Made by a program: the position numbers and the translations under genes. Source: Oidiodendron maius Zn (taxonomy: Eukaryota; Ascomycota; Leotiomycetes; Myxotrichaceae). From it: a stretch of DNA of 64,000 nucleotides. Each line of letters begins with the position of its first letter. Position 1 is the stretch's first letter. The stretch is taken from positions 100,069 to 164,068 of the forward strand of contig KN832888.1 in assembly GCA_000827325.1 (NCBI GenBank). The letters are read 5' to 3'. The notes below the pieces were generated by a model. That model was not told where the DNA came from. It did no database searches and saw only the letters and a program-made list of their open reading frames with translations. Shown piece by piece: positions 42,595 through 53,359 of the stretch.

Positions 42595-44083
42595 ATAGTC
42601 GAGATCCATATGATAGCTGTTTACCAGTATTCTATTGAAATCCATGATCTGAAAAACTATCTCATGGGATATATGCTGTTTTACTGGTCTTTTTCAGGGT
42701 CATGTATACCATTTCTTACGCTATCTACCGTCTATCTGATCGATCTACACATCTTCTATCCTTAGTCGCTTTACATATCTCCCGTTTCACTGCGTAGCTC
42801 ACATGTGGACGAGAAGTCTTTCGAACGAGTGGTAAAGCGTCTTGACACAGTGCTCATTCCAGGTTTACTTATGGTTGATCTTGACGACAGTATAACCTCT
42901 AGCACCACAATTTTCTAAACGAAGTACGTCAGAATTATCCCATTACCGTCACGGATATTAATATCGTGATTATTATGAACAGGAAATGAACCGAATGTCT
43001 TCACGCCAATCATTTACAACTACCTTCCGGGATCAAAGTTTAAACTGTGTCCCGATCCAGGCAAATTATTAATATAAACTAATTTCAGACGGTGCTGCTG
43101 GCGGTACATTGGAATTTGTGTTGGGTCATAATGCCACAATTTGGGATACGAGGTTTTGGTCGGTGCACCCAACGAGGCCACTAAGGTTCTTGGTTGTGCC
43201 ACAGATGGAACTAGAAGAGATCAGTTGCGTTCAACTGGAGATATCATCCGGGATCTATGACCTTGATTAGTGGTATATTTAAGGCTCAACGGCCTGAAAG
43301 ACTTGCTCATAAGCTGTAGGCAGACGCTGAGAAAAGGCCTAGCTTGCTCCATAGACGATGGACAACTGGAGACGGGACATGCATGACGTCGTACATCTCT
43401 AGAGAAAGCTGGCGGTGGATTTCTGAAACCATGAGCGCTCAACATGAAGTTTGGATGCAGGACGTCGTAGCCATCAAAGAAGGCAAACCCTAGACGGTGG
43501 CCAGTTCGGTTACTCAGATTTCACATTCTCCAGCAACTTCGGCAACCTTGGGGAAGAGAGGTAGGAAGTAGGATATGAGGCATAAACCGAATTATTATAA
43601 GGTGACATACTACCAGAACCATCTTATTAAGATGGAAGCACATTTCGCGGAGTAGAAAATATTATCTATAGATGTCGTCATTAGAAGAGATGTCCAGGCA
43701 TAACATCTGCATTAGTTTAGGGAATTTAACACTTACAATGGTTTTGGACAGGCACTCGCCGACCCCAATGTACGTCTAGCTACCGCTTCTTGAGAGATAT
43801 CGAGTAGTCGCCACAGGAATCGCTTTAACATGAAATACGATACTTGTGACTTCGGAAGTCTGACTAGTTGCCGTGTCTCCCGTCGGTCAGCTCGGTCGCT
43901 TGAAAGGCTTGCCGATGCCCTCTCCTCAGCGACATCGGCAACTTCTAGATGCACCAGAAGTCAGCCCAGCACACTTAAATAACGATGCTGGTCTTTCCAA
44001 GAATGATAAGGAGAGTGCATAATCATCTCATATTTTGAATCTCGAGCCTGTCTGTGTCCGCGTTTCTAAAAAATACTATAAGT
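42595..44083. other. Intergenic, no gene seen
   Basis: 1.5 kb with short frames on the minus strand (43221-43445, 43733-43954), none recognised. The last 150 bp should hold the dipeptidase promoter. Confidence 0.4.
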
Positions 44084-45694
44084 ATGGCGCCGAATGATCA
44101 TGATCTGGTCGTCGTTAGGGACATGCCCGGCGAAGGAGAGGCTCGTCGAGTCCGAAGAACGGTGTTATTCCGCTCACATGAAGGTCCTCTAGTGGGTGAA
44201 CAGCTCACAGTATATGAGAACGCCAGCACTGGTGTTGTCCCTGGACAACTCGTAGTGCAGCGCATGGATTCGCACTTTCCGCGTCGACGTACGCCAGGGA
44301 GCACAATCGGACTCCTTGGGGTCTTGGTATGCGTCTTGAGTATGGGCTTTTTCTGTGGAACAAACCGCAGCATCGCCCCCGGAGATTATGTGTCGAGGAC
44401 AAAGCATGTGATGAGTACTACACCCTTGATTGATGGCCATAACGATATGCCATTCTTGATACGGATCGAGTTAAAAAATCATATATATGATAAACGCTTT
44501 ACATTCAGGGAAGGCCTTCTTAGCCCAACAGATTTAATAAAGTTGAGGACTGGAGGTGTAGGAGGCCAGTTTTGGAGTGCGTACATGCCTTGTGATGACC
44601 GGGTTGCGGACAACTTCAACACGCCGACCGTAAGTGCACCGACGCCCTGGATTTTGCTTCTTGTAGAGGCCACCCCACCCCGATACAGCTGATCGTTTTG
44701 CATAGGATTTGCTTCGGGATACTTTGGAGCAGATCGATGTCTCCAAGCGGCTCTTTGAGGAGTACGAGGAGGTAAGACAGGAAAAATTGACCAGAATAAA
44801 ATGACATCATGCTCAAATTATATGTAGCTCGAGTTCTGCAGGAACTCTTCATGTGTAATGCCGGCATTTGAGATGGGTCGTGTTGCCTCGATGATCGGGG
44901 TGGAAGGTTTGCACCAGATTGATGGCTCAATTGCGGCCATCAGAGAGGTGCATGAGCTCGGCGTACGTTACATCACTCTCACACACAACTGCAATAACGT
45001 GTTTGCAACATCTGCGACACATGTCGCTGCAGGAGGTGATGACTATGGCTTGAGCTCCCTTGGACGAGCTGCTGTCTTCGAGATGAATCGTCTGGGTCTC
45101 ATGGTGGACCTGAGCCACGTCTCGATTAAAACTATGGAAGATGTGCTACAGATCACAAGAAGCCCTGTGATATTCAGTCACTCAAATGCGCGTATGGTCA
45201 GTGACCACGCACGCAACGCTCCGGACCACGTTCTTCGAATGCTACCTCGAAATGGCGGAGTTATTATGGTTACGTTTGTCCCGCGATTTGTAAATGTGCA
45301 AGACCCCGACGCGGCTGATATCGCAAAGGTGGTGGATCACATTTTTCATATAGTGGAGGTGGCGGGTTGGGACCACGTCGGAATTGGCGGAGACTTTGAT
45401 GCGATTGCTGTTTATACAAATGGGCTGGAGAATGTGTCGTGCTACCCTCAGCTCATCCAAGCCGTTATGGCAAGAGGAGCAACAGACGAACAAGTCAGAA
45501 AGCTCTTAGGGGAAAACATCTTGAGAGTCTGGAGAGCAAATGAAGAGATTGGCCAGATTTTGAGAGAGTGTGGAGAGAAGCCATGGGAAGATGTCTGGGA
45601 ACATAGGACATGGAGGAGGAGCAACCTGGTTGCGCCGCAGATGTTTCTGGGGAGTGAGAAAACGAGAATAAGACGACCAAATGGCTTGCCGTGA
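44084..45694 (+). CDS. Membrane dipeptidase (renal dipeptidase family, M19)
   Basis: Three exons, 44084-44629, 44706-44771 and 44828-45694, give 492 residues. A single membrane span (IGLLGVLVCVLSMGFFCG, about residue 75-95) after a charged cytosolic part predicts a type II membrane protein with the catalytic domain outside or luminal. The M19 metal ligands are visible: H and D in LIDGHNDMPF, E in IGVEGLHQID, H in VDLSHVS and FSHSNAR, D in GIGGDFDAI. These bind two zinc ions and hydrolyse dipeptides. In-frame introns are GTAAGT...CATAG and GTAAGA...TGTAG. The next gene downstream on the same strand is an FAD amine oxidase. Confidence 0.9.
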
Positions 45695-46278
45695 CTGTTA
45701 CATTTATGGAGTACATGATTTCTCTTCCTCCTCAAAAATAATACTCCTTTATGATGCTTTACGGGCCGTATTTTAAATAATATAATAAAATAATATACCA
45801 GCTTGTGAAGGAGTCACGGCCAATCCTCCATAGCTTTGACGCTCGATTAGTCCCAGCTTTTCAACAATGGGGCTATTTATAGTGTCTAGAATTCACCTCC
45901 AGAGGAGGTATCGAACGTCGAAGCTATAGTAAGCCAGTCATGCACATCCTCTTTTAGGTTCTGGGACTCTGGTGGGGCTTCTACTTTAAGAAGTCTAATC
46001 GGTATTCAGTTCTTAATACAAGAATAGATCGAGATCGTTGTTTATATTGGCTGGCGAGGTAAGCTCGGTCTTTTTGCATAGTGGCCGATAGTCATTTCTT
46101 CACGGGCCGTTGGTGTACTTCACGGCAATTTTAAGATAGGCCGACGTTTTGGGCTTAAAGTAGATGTGTGCCGTGTCTCGAGAGTTTGTAGCTTGTCTTT
46201 GACTTCATTTAAATGATTTAAAACGCACCGCACATAAACAACATCTGGGTTTACAAAATTCGCCGATTATTAGACGTG
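45695..46278. other. Intergenic, dipeptidase to oxidase
   Basis: 584 bp, AT-rich at the left. No gene seen. The right part presumably carries the oxidase promoter. Confidence 0.45.
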
Positions 46279-47742
46279 ATGTTCAAAACACAGACTCCCA
46301 CTGTCCTGATTATCGGCGGAGGGGCCTTTGGCACATCAACTGCGTACCACCTCTCTGCTCGTGGCTATGACAAAGTTACGGTCCTGGACCGCTTTGCTCC
46401 TCCATCAAAAGATGCGGCGGCAACAGACATCAACAAGACTGTGCGACTGGATTACCCTAGTGTTATATATTCCGAACTGGCTCACGAGGCAATGAATGCT
46501 TGGAAGTCCCCAAGTTATCCATTTTTGGGGTTATTTCACCAGACCGGCTGGATTATGGCGGCTGACGAGATGGCGAACGACTTTATTGCGGCCATACATA
46601 AAGTGTCCACGACGTCTAAGGCACAATATATTAGTGTCGAAGACATTAAGAAGAAATGGCCAAAATTTACCGGCCGTTTTAATGGGGGATGGAATAGTTT
46701 GTGGAACCCTGATGCAGGCTGGGTAAGAATCAATTCTCTTCGTAAGCCAGCAAGCTGAGCATTATTGACGCTTCTGCCAGGTTCCATCCGGGGAAGCATT
46801 GCTAAGATTAGCTTTAGCCGCTCAAGAAAACGGTGTGAGCTACGTCCATGGGCATCAGGGTAATGTAAAGAAGTTATTTTTTGATCAAGATGGCAATTGC
46901 ACTGGAGCCATATCAGTAACGGGAGATATTTATCAAGCCGACATTGTTATTTTGGCAGCCGGTGCGCAAACTGGGCTATTGACAAACGTGAAGAATGAAC
47001 TTACAGCAAAAGCAATGTGCATAGCAACTATCCAACTTACTCCGGAAGAAATGGAGCGGTATAGTAGTCTTCCAATGGTGGACCATTTTGAACAAGGTAA
47101 GTGGCTCTGTTCTTCTCCTTTGCGGACAGTACATCACTAATTAGGAGGGTTGTCAATTGTAGGAATGATATTTCCCCCGAATGAAACTGGACTGTTAAAA
47201 CTGTGCAGCTGCAGATTGGTAACAAACTATCATAATTCTCCAAGCCCAGGAGTCTCCGTGGGAAGGTCGTACCAGGAATTTCCCGATGATCGCATTCCCG
47301 TACAGATCGAGAGCGAGCTACGAAAGTTCTTACTGGATGTTATTCCGGAACTTGCGGACAAGCCATGGGAAAGTACACGAATGTGCTGGTGAGTCGGGCC
47401 AACATCTATCTCATGCCAGCAGAATACAGCATTAACAGGTTACATCTCCATAGGGATGCAGACAGTAAAGACTCAAACTTCCGAATTTGCGTACATCCGC
47501 AACACAAAAATCTTTTCATCGCGTCGGCTGGATCCCTTCATGGCTTCAAATTTTTGCCGACAATTGGAAAGTATGTGGCGGATATGATCGAAGGAAGGCT
47601 CGACAAGAAGTACCAGGACCTCTGGCGTTGGAGGTTTGGGGAGGAGCCTCCTGCATCCAACATCGAGCGCCATCCTTATCCTATCCGAGATCTTGCACAG
47701 TTGGACGGTTGGAAGGGGCGAGATTCTCGCGCTGCCTTATAA
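46279..47742 (+). CDS. FAD-dependent amino-acid/amine oxidase (DAO family, sarcosine/fructosyl-amino-acid oxidase-like)
   Basis: Four exons, 46279-46722, 46781-47096, 47163-47388 and 47454-47742, give 424 residues. The N-terminal ADP-binding motif is VLIIGGGAFGTSTAYHLSARG. TDINKTVRLDYPSVIY matches the block after the FAD loop in fungal saccharopine, fructosyl-amino-acid and sarcosine-type oxidases. The last intron is placed so that TRMCWDADSKDSNFRIC is formed, and its cysteine is in the position that binds FAD covalently in this family. SAGSLHGFKFLPTIGKYV is the C-terminal FAD contact. The enzyme would oxidise a secondary amine or modified amino acid with O2, giving H2O2. The exact substrate is not deducible. 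No C-terminal SKL is present. Confidence 0.85.
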
Positions 47743-48152
47743 TAGGAGCGGTACTTGCGACTAGTTAGATCCATCTCTGTATTGGTTTCATCGCCCTGGT
47801 CTTGAGACGGTCTCTTTTTGGCCCTCTTAGACAACACACTTCATTTTTTTCTTCGGCTCTAGACATTAATTATATAAGCCTAAATAAGAGCTCCAGGCTA
47901 GACGTAAGGAAGAAGAAAGAAGGAGCATCTGCACTGTATCGTATAAGCCAGAGATGTCGTCGCTTAACTCGGCTCGCTTCATTAGCCTCCGTCGTTCGGA
48001 GGCGCAACATCGAGGGGTGGGTTGACGATCTTCAGACTCTTGTCGGTTCCTGATTCAATGGTGTCTACGCTCACTAGCTCCAACCGTACCTCCGGGGGCT
48101 TCGATAACCTTCTTCCTTATTGATATCTCCACTACGACGAAGCCGCTGGAGA
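47743..48152. other. Intergenic, oxidase to regulator
   Basis: 410 bp. A short GC-rich hairpin, GCCTCCG (47985-47991) with CGGAGGC (47997-48003), is the only structure noted. It presumably holds the promoter of the next regulator. Confidence 0.45.
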
Positions 48153-50502
48153 ATGCGTCCAACGGGCAGCAGAAACGGCATTGCTTGCCATCGCTGTCAT
48201 AAGCTGAAGATTAAATGCAATGGAGGTAAGCAGCTATGATGATCTAGTCCTTTAAACCGTTCTAGAGGAAATATCTCTCCTGCAGCATTTGGGTGCCAAC
48301 ATTTGTGAATAGAGAGGCCGTGTAAGAAGTGCCATGCCAAGAATCATCAATGTACCTACCCTATTCGAGACCGAAACTTAACGGTCTCAGAGAGCTATCT
48401 CAACAGGGTTCTGCAAGAGCTGAATGAACTAAAACAAAGAGTTCACTTGGAAAATGGTTCCAATAATGGTTCCAAAGATTTGCTTTCTGGACCACATAAC
48501 GTACCCTGGAACGCTCACGGTAACGGAGCCGCGTATGGCCGATCTGTTGAAGATCCTACTGCAGAAGTCTTTGTTTCAAAGTTAAAAGAGCTTGTTTGCC
48601 CTATCCCGCAACAGAATATTTCTTCGCCGTCGTCAAGCACAGCTTCATCGACTATGCAAGATCGTCCAGCGGCTATGCTGTCCGATTCCTCCCAATCTCA
48701 CAATTACGTCTTTTTGAGTTTTGACAGACTTGGTTGGCGTTATCTTCTTATTATTTGTATTAAGCTAATAAGTTCAGATCCGAAGCTATCCCTAAAGCTT
48801 CCCCCTTTCAGCCAAGCTTCTACATTCTTGGATACTTTCGATCTAATTATGGGTTCCGATTATCATTGGTTCTTGCACAGCACTTTTCGCAACCAAGTTG
48901 AGATGTTATACCAAGACCCATACTGTTCGTACGCTAGAGACAAGATTTGGCTCTGTCGACTTCTAACAACACTTGCCATTGGAGAGTCGTACATCTCCGA
49001 CTCTCCTCTAGTGATAAGATTTGACGGTTCCCACAATGACGCTAGCAATACAGACTCTAGAGGAAGCGCGATGGATAGTAGTATCAAAAAGTCAATGAAC
49101 CCTCCAGGAACGGAGCTTTTTGAACAAGCTTTAACACTACTCCATGTTCCATATGAAGAGCCGCGGATTGAACATGTTGAAGTGCTTAATCTTATTGTGC
49201 GTGAAACAATATTGGCAGATAGGAGACTGCCAATATCGTACTATCTACTTAGAGAGACAGAAGATGGCTCATGTTTTAATAGTCCTTTTACTGCTACTCG
49301 CTCAATCGTAGGAAAACGGCCTTTATTTACGCTGGAATGAGCATAAGGCTAGCAAATATGATAGGCATTGACAATCCAGCAAGCCCTGAATGTTCAGCCC
49401 TCCACAGGGAGCATCGCAAGCGGCTTTGGTGGTCGGGTTATTGTCTGGAAAAAAATACGAGCACGGAGATGGGATGGAAGCCCTCATACACCTTAGCTGA
49501 TCGCCAGCTGGATTATCCCAGTAATGAAGGACTTTCGCAGACTGACCTCACAGAATTCCACGCCCCAGAGTTTCTCACTGCGCAGATCAAACTCACTGAG
49601 CTAAAGTTATCTGTTACCGAGACCGCTTATAAGTTGCAAGCAGGGGATCTCGTTGGCAGTCACGAAATCCGAAATTGCCTTGACCTGCTCCAAAAATGGA
49701 AGCTAGACTTGGCTCCTAACGTAGCCTTGAATTTTGAATTCGGAATACCTAAAGAGATGTCTGAATTACGTACAATGCGAACCACATCGTCGCTATACCT
49801 CAAGTACAATCACGTCAGTATACCATACACGTATCTTCGATATTTCGATTCTGTCTAACGCATCGCAATTTCTGCGCACAGTGCATCATATTGTTGTTAC
49901 GGCCCTTCCTCCTGACAGAGATTACCCACGCTCGTGACGGGAATTCTGGAAGTGGAATGCAAGAGGACTGCAGAAACTTTGGTGATACTTGTTTGCGCGC
50001 AGCTCGGCATAGTTTGAAAATTTTAATCAGCTTATCTCAGTACAGACAATTAGGTTAGTCTCATTTTGTTTCTGCTATCTCTTTTAATGAGTGACCGTTT
50101 AGCAATTGTGCTGACTCTATTCTTTTAGCGAAATACGGCTTCTGGGAATCACTTCATCTATTCTCCAGTCTGTCTTTACTTTTACTCGTAAAACTAATCA
50201 ATAGACGTTGGCCACACACGCTAGGCTTGAACTTTTGTGATGACGACGAGGAGACATACGCCGTTTGCAGAATTATTCTACAAGAAATGTCATCAGTCGG
50301 CAATTTTGCGTCAAACGATCACCTACGAATGTTACACGAGATTGAAAATCTTGAAAAACACGCACAGGAAATGTCTACAGAGACTGCAGCTACGCTGCCC
50401 GACTTTTTGCTCGATGTTGCTGACTGGCAAAATATATTCTTCAATTCTGATGCAGGGGTTAATGAGGCCGACATTTCATGGAACTTTGCAAATACAGAAT
50501 AA
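48153..50502 (+). CDS. Zn2Cys6 transcription factor with fungal_trans domain
   Basis: Five exons, 48153-48225, 48313-49237, 49312-49813, 49882-50053 and 50129-50502, give 681 residues with consistent phases. The first intron splits the zinc cluster: ACHRCHKLKIKCNG from exon 1 and ERPCKKCHAKNHQC from exon 2, cysteines at 12, 15, 22, 28, 31 and 38. A probable coiled-coil linker follows (SYLNRVLQELNELKQRVHLE). The middle-homology region is recognisable: KTAFIYAGMSIRLANMIGID across intron 2, REHRKRLWWSGYCLEKNTST, MGWKPSYTLADRQLDYP, and IILLLRPFLLTEI. It is expected to bind DNA as a dimer in the nucleus. It lies directly downstream of the oxidase and dipeptidase genes and could control them, which is inference. 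Confidence 0.85.
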
Positions 50503-51580
50503 GTTTTGTGTATTATTATTGGCCGGCAGGGTGCTGTCTATTGTATATCCTGATCCAATTTCAAAAGAGGTACTAATGAACTACAATTCCAAAATTGGGT
50601 TGGAAAAAAGGAATCTGCCAGAGTGAATTTCTAGCCCTTCGAGCCCCCAACATGTTTCGAAAGACCTTCGCCCTTCGAACATTCAATCTCAATTCCAATG
50701 GCTAATGGAGAACAACATCGCGCAATCGGTGTACTTTTCAGTAAAAAGTGCCTAAACAGTCCAAGTAGCTGGTTTTAACCACTACCTCTTGACCCAATTC
50801 CCTGTACTAGCATTATAAATATAGCCTTGATATAGTCCAAAAGGAGGAATATAGCCTCCGATTAACAGCTGCTAGGGCTTCTCTAAGCCATTTATTGCTT
50901 TAGATCAGTTTGTAATGTTAAGCTAACTACATTCAAGCGACTGCTTCCAGATGCCGAGGCATGAATTATTATCCCTATGATATCCCGTCTAAAACAGTAT
51001 CTGTTTATCGCCAGAATTATTAGCATACATGTACAAGTCAACTTTGAATTCGGTGGTTGCTTGTCTAGTTTAGCGGCAGAGCCTCTTCAGGGGTACGGAC
51101 CTAGCCGAAATGTACCGAGAGCTGACTAATCGTACTCCTGAGACCACAACCCCGTCGAGCATTTCTCCTTCGCTCGAAACACCTCGGGAACCAACTATTT
51201 CACTCTCTGACCTCTGTAGAACCCTCCAATACAATTGGAAAGCGTGATTCCGACATTGCTTGACATGGGAAACGCGTTACAATTCGCCTAGATCCCACTC
51301 ACGACGCGTCGGATTATTATTCCCTCTACATTTTGCCCCTATTGGCATGTGCAACCGCAGCGCGACATTTGGCAGGTGCTTACATTCTTATACGGCCATT
51401 ACAGAGCTACATGACTTGTATATGCCTCTTTCATTACTACATATAATCTCGGGATCCAACTTGAGCCGTACATCCTTGTAGGCATCTGCGACTCCGCGCT
51501 CAGACTGCGCGGCAACAAGACATCCCTGGACTCAACCCTCACGTCATGTCCAGGAGGATTTAAATAAGAAATTTCGCACC
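50503..51580. other. Intergenic, no gene seen
   Basis: 1.1 kb between the regulator and the acyltransferase, both rightward. Short frames only. Confidence 0.45.
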
Positions 51581-53056
51581 ATGTCATCTACTAACGGCCG
51601 TTCGAGCGTTGACCAGAAACGCGCTGGGCAAGAGGAATTTCTCGACCTCGAGGCGCTGAATCGAGCGGGTCAAGTCATCCCGTCGAGGTCCTCGCCCGAT
51701 GCTCCGTCACGCTACGTTATCAGACGCCTATGGGTACTATCAGTGTTACAGAAATTTATCAGCTATCCCGCTCCAGATTCCCTGAAGTTAAGGCGAACGT
51801 CATGGCTAGATGGGGTACGAGGAGCAGCTGCCCTTGGCGTTTATATCTTCCACGCAATGGGATGTTGGGCATCCCTTGTCCCTGGCTGGCACGCAGACAA
51901 AGACCAAAACAGCATTCTCCAGTTGCCCATTCTTCGGACCATTTTTGTAGCCGGAGGGCCGGCGGTGGCGATTTTCTTCGTCCTCTCCGGCTACGTGCTT
52001 ACCCACAAGTCTCTGCACTGGATGCGAGACGGCTCGGCGCATCAGGTATACCCAGCAGTGGCCTCATCCATGTTCCGCCGCGGATTCAGACTGTATCTTC
52101 CACCTATCCTCCTTACCTTCTGCGAAATGTTAGCGACACGACTCGGTTTCAATCCGCCGTTGAATTTCTCCTTTGTGGCAGAAACCACACTCGCCGCTCA
52201 GTTTTTGGATTGGTTGGTAGAAACCAACCGCCTCGTGAATCCGTTCTATAACTTGCAGCGCGCTGTACAAGGCTTGGTTACTCATCCTAAATATGATGCC
52301 GTGGTGTGGACTATCCCCCTTGAGTTCTATGGATCTATGGTGTGCTACATCCTGTTGTTAATTTTGACGCGGGTACCAAGCAATGGCTTGAGGATGACAT
52401 TAGTGGCGGTATTCTCCTGCTCTTGTATGGCTCTGGGGAGTTGGAATTTATTTTGCTTTTCAGGGGGCATGCTGCTCGCGGATTTTAACTTGAGTCAAGA
52501 AGATAACGCTGCCGGCACGGCACCAGCAAAACATGGACTGATATGGACTGCCGTATTTACAGTGTCATTCTACGTGGCAGGCTTCCCGACCCTTGTATAT
52601 CCGGAAGGCAAACTGAATCCAATGCCTGGATTTGAGACCCTTCGATCATTCATCCCGATGAGTTTGAATATGGATGACCTTGCCCGATTCTGGTGGTCGA
52701 TATCTGGAATGTTTATACTACTTTCCATATCTCAGCTTCCTCGACTAAAAAGTCTCTTTGAGACCTATTTCTGTCAATACCTTGGAAGGATCTCGTTTTC
52801 GCTCTATCTTATTCACGAGTTTTGTCTTGTTCTCTTTGGCCTCAGCCTGCAAGCCTTTCTGATGCGTGTCGTTGGCTTGGAACCTGGAGGAAACGGATTG
52901 GTGTATTGGCTTGTCTGCTTGATCTGGTACGTCTCATTCACAGTGCCGGTTTTTGCCTTGGCTGCACAGATTGAGAGATGGGTCGACGCTCCTAGTGTTA
53001 GGTTTGCCAGGTGGTTGGAAGGAGAGTGTTTAAAATTGTACAGAAACTGGCATTGA
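51581..53056 (+). CDS. Membrane acyltransferase, acyltransferase-3 family
   Basis: A single-exon 491-residue protein. After a polar N-terminus, the motif RTSWLDGVRGAAALGVYIFH (about residues 70-89) and a following IFFVLSGYVLTHKSLH segment are diagnostic of the acyltransferase-3 family. RRGFRLYLPPILLTF and about ten hydrophobic helices follow, ending with the YLGRISFSLYLIHEFCLVLF block. These enzymes transfer acyl groups to hydroxyls of sugars, lipids or secondary metabolites at a membrane. The substrate is unknown. It converges with the deubiquitinase gene, 303 bp between stops. Confidence 0.88.
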   Translation: MSSTNGRSSVDQKRAGQEEFLDLEALNRAGQVIPSRSSPDAPSRYVIRRLWVLSVLQKFISYPAPDSLKLRRTSWLDGVRGAAALGVYIFHAMGCWASLVPGWHADKDQNSILQLPILRTIFVAGGPAVAIFFVLSGYVLTHKSLHWMRDGSAHQVYPAVASSMFRRGFRLYLPPILLTFCEMLATRLGFNPPLNFSFVAETTLAAQFLDWLVETNRLVNPFYNLQRAVQGLVTHPKYDAVVWTIPLEFYGSMVCYILLLILTRVPSNGLRMTLVAVFSCSCMALGSWNLFCFSGGMLLADFNLSQEDNAAGTAPAKHGLIWTAVFTVSFYVAGFPTLVYPEGKLNPMPGFETLRSFIPMSLNMDDLARFWWSISGMFILLSISQLPRLKSLFETYFCQYLGRISFSLYLIHEFCLVLFGLSLQAFLMRVVGLEPGGNGLVYWLVCLIWYVSFTVPVFALAAQIERWVDAPSVRFARWLEGECLKLYRNWH

Positions 53057-53359
53057 AAAGGTTGTGAACAGCGGTAGATCAAAGCCTAAATTTATAGGAA
53101 ATGACATTGTACTATAGTGATGAAGAATCCGATCTTTATATAGGCTGCTGATTTAAACAATGCTTGACAAAGTTATATTCTTATAGTCACGCGCGCTAAT
53201 CACATGGAAGCACCGGCAAGAAGACTCAGGGCTTAGTCCGTCGTCCATCCGGATATATTCAGAGGTAGGTGCCGCACGCCGAACCCGAAGATACCTCCGC
53301 CTCTAATGCATTTGCCCAACACCCTTTCCAATGCATGAAATCATATCTAGTGTTCAGAT
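53057..53359. other. Convergent 3' region
   Basis: 303 bp between two converging stop codons. No coding signal. Presumably both polyadenylation regions. Confidence 0.45.

Noticed and set aside
51060-51120. Sequence that looked like a possible tRNA
   Set aside because: No acceptor stem or B-box consensus could be folded.
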